Shown: positions 39,975 to 52,529 of the stretch, in pieces
Layout: every line of letters begins with the position of its first letter
Position numbering within the stretch: position 1 is the first letter of the stretch
DNA from: Moringa oleifera
Lineage: Eukaryota > Streptophyta > Magnoliopsida > Brassicales > Moringaceae
Direction: 5' to 3'
NCBI GenBank assembly: GCA_021397835.1
Contig: JAJFZO010000256.1
Coordinates: forward strand, 2,464,501-2,528,500
DNA length: 64,000 nucleotides
The notes under the pieces: model-generated
The model's database searches: none
Seen by the model: the letters and a program-made list of their open reading frames with translations, nothing else
What the model was told of the DNA's origin: nothing
Translations under genes and position numbers: made by a program

Positions 39975-42566
39975 GTTACTAATGATTACCCGAAATAATA
40001 TTTGATTAGTAGAGTAATCAATTCAATTACGTATTTTATATTAGTCGTGTTTTATATTTTTATAATATGGATACTAGGGATTTTTCGTCAATTGTTGAAT
40101 TCATTGCTCCCATGATCTCATCTCTTTGCTCAACCAAGAACCCTATACATTTTACGTGTGAAGGCCGCGTATCATCAATGAATTTTTGTGTTTATTGGCA
40201 AAGTGATCGAAGCTCGATCACATTTCTGATTCCCATACATAAAGAAAAGGAGAAAAAATATATTAATTATGAGTGAAATTATTTATTAATCTAATTCATA
40301 TCACTATTTAAAAAATAATTATACTATATATTAGTGAAAGAAAAAATAAATGAAATCACTTGTATTTCTTTATGTCATCAACATAAATCAGATTAGATTT
40401 GAGTATTTAATTATCTTTTTGATGTCATATTTAATGAAATATAACATTTAATTTATAAACAAATATAGGAGATTTGATAAATTAGCAAGACCAAGAGTTG
40501 GGTAATAATTGTCCCAAAATATTAAAATTAATTTGATCCGCCAGAGTCACAAGAACTTATATTGTATGATTAGTCAAGGCATCTAATGGACCAAAGTAAT
40601 TAATAAAAGGTGCTTGAATTAAATAAAAAGATGGCTTGCTTCCTTCAATCATGCTTATTTGAGTTACTTATGCCACTATCTTTCAAAATCAAATATCAAC
40701 ATCAAATAGGTTATGTATTGTGTTTTTTGTTTTTTAATTAATGGTAAGTGGATGAGTTTGAAACATTAATACAATTTTCGTTATTTTATTTCGCTTTCAA
40801 TTTCATTAACAACCGGAAGCAATTTGAATCTAGTAATTTATTTTAAATTTTTTAAGTATATTTTTTTTAATTAAACTAGAATAATTAACAAACCCAAAAT
40901 TAATGTGGAAATACAGGATCGACATAGATTATTCTCAATTTAATGGTTAGATTTTTTGCATTTTAAAGTGACCAATGTGTTGATTTTTAATTTTAATTAA
41001 TCTGATTGGATATTGATCGGTCTCAATTAATTTGATTGGATGTTGGTCAGTCTAATTCAATTTTTAAAATACTACAAAAGTTAAATTAATAAACCATATA
41101 TTAAAAGATTAATTATACCCTGTCAAAGTAACAGTGACCCATTGAAGCTAACATTATAATATAATAAAAGATTAGATCGGTTACAAAAATGAAACGTTTC
41201 ATAAATGAAAATAATTAATTTTTTCTGTTTAAAAAAGCCCTTTGGAAAACAACATGTTCATCAAGAATCATGTGCAGAAGCACCGGGCAATGGGTATATC
41301 CCATTTGGTGATGAATCATTAGAGATAAAGACTGATAAAAAACTGTTTAGATTAATTTTAATTTTGTTAATTGACCAATGAGACAGCTAATTCTAGCAGT
41401 TTCTATAGATTAATTTATCTTAGTCAAAAGGATAATATGAAAATCCTGACAGTTCAACCCCTTACATAAGTAGAATTTCCTGTTTATTTAATAAAATAAT
41501 AATCTGTTTAAATTTAAAGATCAGTCTTAATCAAAAATTAGTAAGAAAATTAATCTGTCTCTTCTAGTTGCCGTTTGACAAGTCAATTTTCTTTTTTTTT
41601 TAAGAGATAATGTTCTGATTTAATTTTAAATTAACAATAAAAACAAAAATATTGGTTGTCTAAACTTAAATGGCCACAACTATTTTGTATTAATTTTTAA
41701 TAATACAGTTTGTGTTGAAAATTAAAAGATATGATTTTTTACTTATTTTTTAAAGAGATATTCACATATCAATAGTTAAGATTTATTTATTTATTTTTGA
41801 TTTAATATAATAAAAATAAAAATTATTTAAAATATTAAATTATACATTATGTGTCAAAACTCATATGCATCAGAAGTGATACATTAAAATTTTTATATAT
41901 CAATTTAAATTAAATTAAACTTTATTAAAAAATTTAAAAATTAAAATTATTTAAATTATGAATCTTGTATGATAAATTTTGATTTAAAATTTTTTATATA
42001 TGTAAAAAAATTCAAGAACCCATTACAAAAAACTTCAAAATTTTATTAGTACTGAAAAAATTTTTTAAAAAAATTATAAAAATAATTTATTAGTAAAAAA
42101 TTATTTTTAAAAATAAATTCAAAATAAAGCGTCAAATTTATATAAATTATTTAAAAGATATTTTAATGATGAAAATATTTTTAATTATTTTACGCATTTA
42201 AATCCATGTAATTTTTATCATTGTTTGAACATTTAAAATTCAATTCACCCATGAGATATATTTCAAGATTTTAAATAATTTTTAATTTAAATTATAAAAA
42301 AATATGTTTTAAAAAATTATTGATTAGTAGGTGATCTTGATTCTTACATTGGATAAAATAAATCAGTGATTAGTTGATTTTGTTTATGATTTGTGGTTGG
42401 TCCAATTATTTGTAAAACAATAAGAAATTATACTCGTTTCTATGGATGGTGGAGATCTCTTGAAGTATGGCGAACAAAGTAACCAAGAAAGGAAAGATGC
42501 AACACAGAATTATTTCACAAGAGAGATTGACCATTCTACCCACGACCCAAAAACTTGAACACGTCA
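39975..42566. other. AT-rich spacer with a reverse dispersed repeat copy
   Basis: No gene is seen. A 69-codon frame at 40067-40276 has no recognisable content. Dispersed family A occurs in reverse orientation at about 41820-42330. Confidence 0.55.
41820..42330 (-). repeat. Dispersed AT-rich repeat family A, reverse copy
   Basis: Read on the minus strand it has landmarks like ACATATATAAAAAATTTTAAA, an AAAATTTATC block and a TTTAATTTAATTTAAATTGA end, in the order seen in the plus-strand copies. Diverged and without coding frames. Confidence 0.45.
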
Positions 42567-43286
42567 TCAACCTCTTGACATCAAAGTTCCGATAACACCA
42601 GCAATCAGAGCCGTCGGATCTCCTAACACCGCCGATATCACAAACTGCACGGCCAATCCCGCCATCTCGCAGCACCTCTTCACCTTCCCTTTACTCTTAC
42701 TATGGTGATGGCTCTGCAACGTGTTCTTCAAGCTCGGGATCCTCGTCTCCAGCTTCCTCGCTTTCCCCCTCCCGAAATACAACTCATGCCAGTTCTCCAC
42801 CAACATCTCCTTCACACACGCGACATGCAAGTTATACTTCTTGCATGTCGACCTGTAGCTCCAGCTCCTCCCTTTACGTCCGCATCTGTGACACGGAGCA
42901 CTCACTTTCCGGTACAGGTACAGCTTGACTTCCCCATCGTCGAGCACCATCGGGAGCTTCGCGCAGCATGGGTGGAGATCGAACCCGCAGGACTTGCAGT
43001 GGTAGACGAAGCCGGTGACGTCTCGCTCGCAGGCGTTGCAGTATCGAGGGGTGGTTCCCGGAGGGCGGGAGAGGAACTGGAAGGAGCATTTGGTGTAGAA
43101 AGGGTGGGAGATGGAAGGAGACGGCAAGGCACAGTGCATGTGGAGATCGAAGTCGCAGAAGGAGCACTTGTAGCGAGAGCCAATGCCAACTTCTTTGCAG
43201 CCATCACACTTGAATGGAACCTCTGAGTACTCGAACTTCAGCTTGTGTTGGGGATGGCTGAAGTGAGATATCTCATTGTATTTCAT
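42567..43286 (-). CDS. DC1 (cysteine/histidine-rich C1) domain protein (239 aa, no intron)
   Basis: Three C1-like zinc-binding modules are visible. Residues about 10-60 carry HPQHKLKFEY, FKCDGC, YKCSFCDFDLHMHC. Residues about 62-113 carry HPFYTKCSFQF, RYCNACERDVTGFVYHCKSC and FDLHPCC. The third (about 130-160) has CHRCGRKG and YNLHVACV. A basic region with HHHSKSKGK precedes a hydrophobic C-terminus (AVQFVISAVLGDPTALIAGV) that could anchor in a membrane. DC1 proteins are plant-specific, and some act in defence or hormone signalling; no precise role is inferred. Arabidopsis At2g16050 is, from memory, the syntenic relative. Plus-strand frames here are shadows. Confidence 0.9.
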   Translation of the reverse strand: MKYNEISHFSHPQHKLKFEYSEVPFKCDGCKEVGIGSRYKCSFCDFDLHMHCALPSPSISHPFYTKCSFQFLSRPPGTTPRYCNACERDVTGFVYHCKSCGFDLHPCCAKLPMVLDDGEVKLYLYRKVSAPCHRCGRKGRSWSYRSTCKKYNLHVACVKEMLVENWHELYFGRGKARKLETRIPSLKNTLQSHHHSKSKGKVKRCCEMAGLAVQFVISAVLGDPTALIAGVIGTLMSRG

Positions 43287-43338
43287 TGTTTCTGATGAAT
43301 GATATGATGACGACCCGAGTGAGCATTAGGTGTCACTG

Positions 43339-43346
43339 CTTATATA
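43339..43346 (-). promoter_or_regulatory. TATA box of the DC1 gene
   Basis: TATATAAG on the minus strand, 53-60 bp upstream of the ATG at 43286. Confidence 0.75.
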
Positions 43347-43789
43347 GATAAAAATTAATTAAGTGATTAATTACTGATTAGGGTTAGGTTCCCAATTAGG
43401 GTTTATGTTCTGGTTGGCTTGAAATTGAAGCTTAGTGGGGAATTTTGGTGATGATGATAATGGTGGTGAGTGTACTTAGGAATACTGAAAACGTCAAAGA
43501 TGGGAACGATGAGACAAGAAGAATATAGGATGACCCCACGAGAGAGAATAAGAATTTTTCCTTTATAATTATGACCCACTAAATCTACCTATAAATTAAT
43601 ATATATATATATATATCATTAACTAGATAAGCCTAATAAAAGCTTAATTAGGAGATAGTTAAGAAATACTTTCGTACCCGATATAACGTTAATTTGATGA
43701 ATTGATTGCGAGAATCAAATCCGATATGCATAGCTTAATCTCGAGTCAAAATTAGTGTTTCGGTGTTGAGGAATGTTTTAAGTATAGTT

Positions 43790-44250
43790 TTTAACTTTTT
43801 GGTAAGTGTTAAAAAAATTAAAAATTTTAGCTAAATTTATATAAAATTTTTAATTTAATTTAAATTGGATATTGAATTAAATAGTCATAAACAATTAAAA
43901 GTATATGTTAATTTATTATTGAATTGCTTCAAAATGATAATGACGTTAATAAATTTTATATTTTATTTTAAATTTATATTTGATTCATGATTTTTCATAT
44001 GAATTTTTTAAATTTTTTATAATATAATTTTTTTAAAAAAATATTTTTATTACTCAAAAAAATTTGAATTATATATTTTTTATAATAACTACCTTAAAAT
44101 TTTCTTTATATCTATAAAGAAAATTAAGTTCAAATTTATTGTATAAATTTTTAATTAAAATATCTATAATTCTTGAAGTTTTCAATAAGTTTTAAATTGA
44201 ATCAAATTGAATTATTATATGTAAAATTAATCAAATTGATGTTGGTACAA
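43790..44250 (+). repeat. Dispersed AT-rich repeat family A, copy 2
   Basis: Shares ordered landmarks with 37850-38240, such as TTGATTCATGATTTTT, AAAAAAATATTTTTATTA, and AAATTGAATCAAATTGAA near the end, then AATTAATCAAATTGAT. Diverged but colinear. Confidence 0.6.
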
Positions 44251-46479
44251 AATAAAATATATATAATTCAATTTTTTTTTATATTTATCCTTTTAATTTC
44301 GAACAATCGGGAAGCATATTAGGTAAAAATGAAGCGAAGCTTAATCTAATTAATTAAATAGATGATACAACTGCCGCAAATCTAGGAATTCCACAGGGAG
44401 AATACGAATTTAGCATCTAAAAAAGATTGTTGGGGAAGATAATATTGTAAGCAATATAGATGACATAATATTCTGGAATTTGACCTATAAGAAATGGGAA
44501 GCATCCTAGGTCGTGGCATCGAAGCATAAATTGATAATCTACTAGGGTTTCTAAATGATCTAAGTACTTCATATTAATTTTTGTATAGAATATACAATAT
44601 GATGTCCTTAGTATAATCAATAAATTTAAATATATATTTTTTTAATTATCCACAATGTTGGATAAGATAAGAGGATTAGGTTTGATATTATTTCAATGCT
44701 ATATCTCTTTATATATGCAAAGAAGAATAAATTCCCATCTTGAAAAGTACTATATATTTTATTTGAAATTGATTAAAGTATAATCAAAATTCAACTTTTT
44801 TTGGTGTTAAAATTATATATTATATATCCAATTTGTATGATTGCATCGATCCATTTTTATCAACTTGATCGATCTTCATCAACTTAATGTTGCCATATTG
44901 ATGCAAAGAATTGATTCTCGGCTAATTTCAATGGCAATTGATCAACGCTTAAAGGCAGAAATTAACCCTTAATTAGAATACTTAATAGTTGATGAATCGA
45001 GATAATTAGAAAATCATTGTTGACGATTAATTCTTTGTATAAAATCATCTATAAAATATAAAAAACTTTTGATGCCCATATGATCGATTATTTTCTAATA
45101 AAAACTAGTATCTTTAATTTTTAAACTGTTAATAAAAATATGTTTTTTTACGCATATTAACGATATCACATATATATATATGAGATTATTGTGACGTAAA
45201 TGGAACCAAGATGACTAAGATTTGACGATGTTGTGGATTCTTGCAAGAGTGCAAAGTTGATGAAATGTTGGAGAGAATAGGAATATATGCCATTAATATT
45301 CAATAGCAACGTTTACGCGAGAATCAAAATTAATACTTTGGAGACCAATAAATTAAGTGTCAATTTGGGTTTTCTCTGCATTTTCATTTGAGATAGACAA
45401 ACCAACATCTGAGAATATTCCAAATTAATTTAAGATAGAGCAAGTTATGGGTGTGAGGTAATTTTGGAGAACTGTCTTCCACATCCAGTGGCTTGAAGAG
45501 AGAATTAATTGTACTTAATTTGCAAGAATTATTAATGGAGGAAGAGAACATTAATTGATCAATTTGATTCTTAATTTCTTAATTATATATCGACACACAC
45601 ATGTGCATGTAGACCAAAATAGGGTACCAAAGTTTTCATTCAATCAGTCATTTTATTCATTCATTAATTAATTCCTCTTCTTTATCTCTTAGTGTATGTT
45701 CTTTATGGATAAGGTATTGTATATTTCTATAGTTAATTTAATGTTAAGTATTATTACAAATGACTTTGCGAAACGTCAGAAGATAAGTTCTAAGATAGCT
45801 ACCTTTACAAGAAAATGACTTCTTATAGATTAGTTAATCTTTAATTTTATTTTGAATACTCTAACTTTATAATAAAATTAATATTCAAAATCTATTTAAT
45901 TTCATGTTAAGAGGCTACACTAAAAAAAAAAATGATATCAAACAGTGACAAATATCTTAAACCAATTTAAATACGAAAAGATATTTATGTTCAAGAAATT
46001 CATCATATCTTTATAGACATGAGTTGTTTTAAAAAAATAATAAATATGTATTTTTATAATTTATTATGTTAATATTAAAATAAAATAAATAAAATATATT
46101 TTTAATAATTTATTTAATTAAATTATCATATCTTGTGATTATTTATTTACACAACATAAATTAGTAAAAAAAATTTATTCTTATTTATTATCTGTAGATG
46201 ATATAATCATAAATTACATAAAAAATAGTATCATAAAGTAATTTTTTTAAGCAAAACGTGGAACATATATTCAAAGGATTTGAATTATACACGATATAAA
46301 ATTAAATAAACTAATTTTTTAGTCAAATACATTTAATTTGACCTTCTCAAAAAAAAAAAAAAAACTAGTATGCTAGTGGTAACTGATATAAGCTTACAAT
46401 GGGCAATATGAATTATTATTCAAATAATTTTCAACAAATTAAGTTTTCCATTTTGCCTTATTGCTTACTTTAGTATGTT

Positions 46480-47600
46480 AGGCTCGTCATATGATATATA
46501 ATTTAAAAGTCAACCCATTTATGATCGATTTCATCGAATTTTAGTCCGATTTATTTATTAATAAGATCGAATCAAAATCATTCATTTAAATAATAAATTA
46601 AATGATGAGTTTGAATTTTTGAAACGGATCGTTCGATAAATTGATCTATTAAGATTAATCATTTGGTCACAATCAAGTCATATATGGGCAAATTCATTAA
46701 AATTAAAAACAAGTTATAATCAAATTGTATTAAATTAGCCCCTTAAGATCAATAAATAAGTTATATTTTGATCAACTTATTAAAACAGATAGTGAGTTAT
46801 ATATATGCATGCTTAAATTATTAATAAATTTTATTTTCGCAAGTGTAGTTAAGTTAATTTATAATCATTATTTATCATACAGAATAATAAATTTGAATTT
46901 AATAAATAAAAAATATAAGATAATACAAAATTAAAAGAGATAATAGAATAATTAAAAAATATTAATATAATCAAGATGAATTTAATGATACTAATTTTCT
47001 TGAAAATTGAAAATTATATAATATATATAAATTTATGTAATTTTTTTAATTTAAAGATGTATTTATTTGAATAATAAAATTAAAAATAAATATGATTGAC
47101 AAGTGAATAAATATCAAACTAATTAGAATGTATTTATTTTATAGAAGTGCAATAATTTTTTAAAATTATATTTATTTAATTAAATATAAATATTTTTTAA
47201 TATTATGTATAAATAATTTTTTATGTTATTTATTTTAAAATTAACAAGCAATATAATTTATAAAATATTAACTTATATATATAATATAATAAAACACATG
47301 TAATAATCTTGGTAGATCTACATAGACATATATAAAAAACATATATAACCTAAATAAAACTCGTTTAATGTTCAAAAATAACTCATATAAAATTTAAATA
47401 AAATTCAAATAAAACTTAATAAATTAAACTCGTAGATAAACTAATAGTTATATTTTTTTAAAAAAGCATAAATTCAATCTTGTTTGTTAATTTATAAAAC
47501 TCATCGAGCAATGAGTCAAGTCGAGTTTAAGTCATAAATTTTTAAACCGATCCATTCGATTTGTTGTCGAGCCTGAATTGTGCGGTTTTTTTTTAAGGTA
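46480..47600 (+). repeat. Dispersed AT-rich repeat family B, copy 2
   Basis: Colinear with 13135-14060: GATTTATTTATTAATAA near the start, then an ATGATGAGTTTGAA-like block, ATTAATAAATTTTATTTT, and TTAATTTATAATCATTATTT. It ends with AAACCGATCCATTCGATTTG. No coding frame. Confidence 0.5.
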
Positions 47601-48042
47601 CAGTAATTGATGATTTATTTAAACCCTAATCACAATTTGAATAAATTATGATCATAATGTTTATACAAACAACAAATTTAATACTTTTTCTTCTTTTGAT
47701 TTTATGTTTCATGCAGTTAATTGGATAATATACTAAGTATCATCGAGGCTATTAAGTATCGGGGCAAACAACAATGAAAATAGATTTAGAAAAACAATAG
47801 AGGATTAGATTATTTTCTTGAGTGAAAGTGATCAAAGATGTTCATGTTCCAACTATTTTCTTCAAGAAAATTAGAAAGTTTGTTTTTTTTTTTTTTTCCT
47901 TTCTCTGGATGAATAAGAAAGAACAAGAAATGGGCATTTCCAACAGAAACTCACAGAAGTGAAGCAAGGAAGACGGGGACACCTACTGCAACTCAACTCT
48001 CTGCTAGGAGTGATACTTCTCGCTTAACTCTTCAATTGTTCG

Positions 48043-49539
48043 ATGTCAATTGGGATTCTCAGAAAAGTTATCCTCTTAACCCCCAAACCCCTTTGTCTCT
48101 CCTCACTCTCCTCCGGCCCCTCTTTATCATCTGATCATCAGACTCCACCGCCCGATCCCCTAATCTCCTCAGTCGTTTCCGTCCTCACCCACCAACGCTC
48201 CAAGTCCCGCTGGTCCACCCTCCTCTCCCTCTACCCCTCCGGCTTCAGCCCCGCTCAGTTTTCCGAAATTGTCCTCTGCATCAAGAACAATCCCCATCTT
48301 GCCCTCCGCTTCTTCGTTTTCACCCGCCGCCGTTCTCTCTGCACTCACAACCTCCTTTCTTACTCCACCCTCATTCACATTCTATCTCGCGCCCGCCTCA
48401 AATCCCGGGCTCAGGATCTCATACGTCTCGCGATTCGCTCTGCGGGAGCTCAAGGTGCCGGAGATGTTTCTTGTGGAAGTGAATCTAAAATTTTGCTGAA
48501 GCTATTCGAATCGCTAGTGAAGACTTATAAGCGATGTGGGTCTGCTCCATTTGTGTTTGATTTGTTGATAAAGTCGTGTTTGGAGTCCAAAAAGATTGAT
48601 GGGTCTATCGAGATTGTGAGGATGTTAAGGTCTCGAGGGATTAGCCCGCTGGTTAGTACGTGCAATGCTTTGGTTTGGGAGGTCTCCAGGAGAAGAGGAG
48701 CTTCTGCAGGGTATGAGGTTTACGCTGAGGTTTTTGGGTTGAATTCTGAGGTTGAAGGAGATGTGAAGTGCGTTGCTAAAGTTAGGCCTAATGTTCATAC
48801 TTTTAATGCTCTGATGGTGTGTTTTCATCGCCAAGGTGAAATGGAGAAGGTGGAGGAGATATGGAGGGAAATGGCGGAACTGGGTTGCAACGCAGATGTT
48901 TACAGTTACACTGTTATGATGGCAGTGCTTTGTGAGGGAGGGAAAATCAGAGAAGCAGAAAAGTTATGGGAAGAAATGAGGGTTAAGGGATTAGAGCATG
49001 ATGTTGCAGCTTATAATACTATAATAGGTGGATTTTGCAGAGTCAGGGAGATGGTGAGGGCTGAGGAGTTCTTCAAAGAAATGGGATTGAGTGGAAAAGA
49101 GAGTACTTGTGTTACTTACGAGCATCTTATTAAAGGGTATTGTAAAGTTGGCGATGTTGATCAAGCCATGCTTGTGTATAAAGATATGCGTCGGAAGGAC
49201 TTCAGGCCTGAGGCTTCAACAATGCATTCATTGACGAAAGGACTTTGCGATAAATGCAGGGTGTTTGAAGCATTGAAGATGATAAAAGTTGCAATTTCAG
49301 ATTTCGGCTTTTGTCCTAAAGGAGAGAGTTATGAATTTTTGATAAAGGGTCTGTGTGAGGAGGGGAAGATGGATGAAGCATTCAAGCTTCAGGCTGAGAT
49401 GGTGGGGAGAGGATTTAAACCAAAAGTCGTGATTTACAGTGCTTTCATTGACGGGTATGTGAATGAAGGAAATGACAAAATGGCAGAATCATTGAGGATG
49501 GAAATGCTTGAAGCTCTGAAGGGGCAGGAAGAGGATTAA
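48043..49539 (+). CDS. P-class pentatricopeptide repeat protein, At2g15980-like (498 aa, no intron)
   Basis: A single intronless frame with the higher GC common in PPR genes. The N-terminus (about 1-40) is rich in Ser, Leu and basic residues, and would suit organelle import. Tandem 35-residue PPR motifs run from about residue 170 to 480, for example NVHTFNALMVCFHRQGEME, DVYSYTVMMAVLCEGGKIRE, DVAAYNTIIGGFCRVREMV and VTYEHLIKGYCKVGDVDQA. No E, DYW or SMR domain follows, so it is P-class, expected to bind a specific organellar RNA. From memory Arabidopsis At2g15980 has the same length. Target RNA cannot be told from the sequence. Confidence 0.9.
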   Translation: MSIGILRKVILLTPKPLCLSSLSSGPSLSSDHQTPPPDPLISSVVSVLTHQRSKSRWSTLLSLYPSGFSPAQFSEIVLCIKNNPHLALRFFVFTRRRSLCTHNLLSYSTLIHILSRARLKSRAQDLIRLAIRSAGAQGAGDVSCGSESKILLKLFESLVKTYKRCGSAPFVFDLLIKSCLESKKIDGSIEIVRMLRSRGISPLVSTCNALVWEVSRRRGASAGYEVYAEVFGLNSEVEGDVKCVAKVRPNVHTFNALMVCFHRQGEMEKVEEIWREMAELGCNADVYSYTVMMAVLCEGGKIREAEKLWEEMRVKGLEHDVAAYNTIIGGFCRVREMVRAEEFFKEMGLSGKESTCVTYEHLIKGYCKVGDVDQAMLVYKDMRRKDFRPEASTMHSLTKGLCDKCRVFEALKMIKVAISDFGFCPKGESYEFLIKGLCEEGKMDEAFKLQAEMVGRGFKPKVVIYSAFIDGYVNEGNDKMAESLRMEMLEALKGQEED

Positions 49540-50711
49540 ATGTAACTATCTGCATACAGGAGTAAATCATATGGTCCTAAACACCATCCTCAAAAGCTAC
49601 AAGCTTCTGGTATATTGCCTGTTACTTTATATTTTGGTGTAAATGATAAGAGGAACTGTTAAGCATTCTGCATTTGCAGCTTCAGATTCATCAATTTTAT
49701 ATACTTTTAGGGTATGAAATATGAATCAATGGTGATAAGCGTTGTTTTCAGCACAGCAAATATTTAGGATCTAAAAGTTCTCTTTCTTTTGTTCATCTTA
49801 AGCTGCTATTACAGATGGACTTGTGCACCAATAGATAGTTCTGATGTTCTGTGGCTTTTTATGACCCTGAAGAGTTGTCATGATTTGCACTGCCCAGTTT
49901 GTCTCTTCTAACTCTTCTTCTTGTTCTTGACCTGTGTTTAACGCATGTTTTGTGAAAGTTTTCCCAGGTTCTAATCTCCTAAAGGGCCTGCATACACAAT
50001 CCAGTTATCTGGCCGTTTGAAGTAATGGGTCAGTCGTCAGGAGGCTCGGCACGTTGTGTTCTGGTAATTCTTAGTGTGCTGTCAAATTCAGGGTACTTAT
50101 ATGAGGTTTACATGTTCAAAGCTCTGGTGCAATTTGATTTATTAGATAGTCAGATGAGGATGTCATCTATAGAAAGCACAATGGAGGAATGGAAAAAGGT
50201 CTGCAGAAGATAGATTTGTTCATGAATTACTGCTAGGAAGAGACCGAAATCTTGAATTCAAAAAGAAACTGGCAGATTAGTTGAAACTCAGAACTCTTTT
50301 ATTGGTTATGTTTTCAGAACAGGACTGTCTGGAGAACGAAGGCTTTCTGGGTTTGAAGTTCTTTGTATTACTAATGAAAATCTGTGTAATTCATAAGTTA
50401 CCCATGAATCAATAGAAGCATACTCGTTTTGTAGCAAGAGTGTTTGCCCGTTTGGCAGAGAAAAAACTCAAATTCTGCATATTTCTGTGTTCAATTTCTG
50501 TAAATTTTTATTCTTGTTTGCATTCCTTCTTCCCTGAGTAAAATTCATGTTTGCATTAATATGCATGTAACAGTATAAACACTATCATCAAAGATGGTCT
50601 TCTCTGAAATTTGGAGAGCCATTACTATAGGAAGCACAGATTTAGAGAAATTGGATATGATTCTGTACTAACCACAAATCTGCAGATTGACAGAATGGCG
50701 AAACCCAGAAA
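49540..50711. other. PPR 3' flank meeting CASP-like 3' flank
   Basis: Converging 3' regions of the PPR gene (plus) and the CASP-like gene (minus). A 62-codon frame at 50025-50213 has no recognisable domain. No other gene is seen. Confidence 0.55.
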
Positions 50712-52061
50712 TCACAAGGAGGGAAGTAACCAGAAATTGAAAACAGAAGAAGCCAATGACAGAAACCAAGTCAAGAAAGCCATAGCAGCTGAGAGCTGAT
50801 ACCTGCTGCAAAACTTCGGAGGGCAGTAAGATGGATCAGTGTGAGATAGAAGATCCACAACGCTGGCTGTTGCACAGGCCGCCGCTAGTGTAAGTGTTGC
50901 CAGGACCTGTGATTGAATATTAGGGTTATGTTAGGTAGTCCCTGGAAGATGATTCAACAGATGGAGGAGGAAATCCAGGACGCTTACCCAGTCTCCTATA
51001 ACAATCACCAGGAGAATCCCTGGTTGGCGAACAGGGCACTTGACTATGACAGAGTATCCATCCACCAGGCCTAATGTGAGACTCCAGGGGATGACCAACC
51101 CCATTATTGTTACCAGGAAGCTGAAATGTTGGAATATAAATCAGAAACACAAACCATTGACGGAATCAAGCTGAAAACGTGGGGAACAAAACATCAACTT
51201 GATAAGCAACTAATGAAAATTTCAGATTGATTCACAGTAACCCACTTGAAAGCCAATCGAAGAACAGATGATCAGTGGCATGAAGCTGCAGCGATGCTAA
51301 GCTAGCAGAGAAATGGACAAGCTTCATCATTCAGGCAAACCAAGATACTGTAAATTATGACGAAGATAAAATGATATTGTGGCAGCCTATTCTATCTTTT
51401 TCATTTTTTTCACGCCCAATTTCTTGCATAAGAGGGGCTTCTGTGGATTCATGGAATTGGAGGGGACTAATGTAAAGTTAATATCACTAATGGCCAAAAC
51501 TCTGCTTGGTTAACTGAATTCTTGGTTTTGATTAGTAGAATTTTCTTGAAAATTTGCTCAGGCTCTTAACATGGCAAAGGGAGAGCAGCCTCAAAGGTAA
51601 TAAAGAAAAAATGAATAATAATTTTCCTTCTAAATATTCAGCTGCTTTAGCGATACCAAAAAGTAAGCAATCTGGCTTCTTGGAATGGCATATTGACAAA
51701 AGCAAATCTAGTCTTAAGACTCAAACGAATGAACTATGTCTAATCAAATATGATCCAAGATCAACAAGTAGTAACAGTTCATAACTTCACAAAGATTATC
51801 TTAATTTCTTCAACAGAATTAACGTGAAATCCAAAAATCAAAAAATATGAAACATGGTTATTCCAAATGAAGATGAAAAACAAATGCAGAGGAAACCCAG
51901 AAATATGTGAGAGAGAGAGAGAGGATTTACCAGAACGCAGTGTAGCTGTAGAACTCAACACCAAAGGACATGAAGAGAAGAGAAGCAGAAGCAAAGACAG
52001 TCTGTCCCAATCTCAAAGAGAAGCTGGCGCTGGTGCCAACAGAGCCAGGCAGTACATCCAT
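50712..52061 (-). CDS. CASP-like membrane protein, family 5 (CASPL5C-type; 3 exons, 152 aa)
   Basis: Assembled by eye on the minus strand from exons 51931-52061, 50988-51120 and 50712-50906. Junctions are GT-AG and phases fit, 459 nt in total. The protein begins MDVLPGSVGTSASFSLRLGQ and has four hydrophobic spans. Family-typical segments include VEFYSYTAFC, the GLVIPWSLTLGLVDGYSV loop, GDWVLATLTLAAACATASVV, YCPPKFCSRYQLSAAMAFL and FNFWLLPSL. CASP-like proteins are MARVEL-related membrane proteins; CASPs scaffold the Casparian strip, while family 5 roles are largely unknown. No single frame shows the gene, because each exon sits in a different reading frame. Confidence 0.88.
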
Positions 52062-52482
52062 GGCCTTGTTACATTAGCTATCACTCTCTTTCTTCTTAAC
52101 CCACAACTGTTTCTCTGATTTCTTCTTCTCTTGTTAATTCTAATCATCTTAGGCCTTCACTCCTCAACAACCATACCCGAACACCCACCAATCTTTTCAT
52201 GTAAACCAACCCACCCAGAACTCCCCTCACTTGAATCAATAAGAACCCTAAAAACTCCCAAGACTACACTGCAACCTCGTCCTCTAAGATCAAATCAGAA
52301 GCTCTCACTGCAATAACAAACCAGTAGTTGATCCAATGATCATCAACAACTTCCTCAGCCTTCTTGTTTTCCTCTATGCCACTGAGAAAACTGTCCAGAA
52401 AGTGAGAGAAAACAGATGGTTTGTCGCAGCTTGCAGCCAAGATTTCTGGTAAGAATTAGAACTACCACCGGGAAAAGCTTTG

Positions 52483-52483
52483 A

Positions 52484-52524
<41 letters not shown>

Positions 52525-52525
52525 T
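52483..52525. repeat. (TC)n microsatellite in the CASP-like upstream region
   Basis: About 20 TC units with one interruption, some 420 bp upstream of the CASP-like start codon. It would be GA-rich on the gene's strand and may lie in its leader or promoter. Confidence 0.9.
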
Positions 52526-52529
52526 TGTT

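Larger units (their letters stand above)
43350..48042. other. Long AT-rich spacer with two dispersed repeats
   Basis: No gene is seen in 4.7 kb. It holds a family A copy (about 43790-44250) and a family B copy (about 46480-47600). The PPR leader probably begins near 47930. Confidence 0.6.

Noticed and set aside
42702..43226. 174-residue plus-strand frame
   Set aside because: It is the antisense of the DC1 gene, whose zinc-binding Cys/His pattern is unmistakable.
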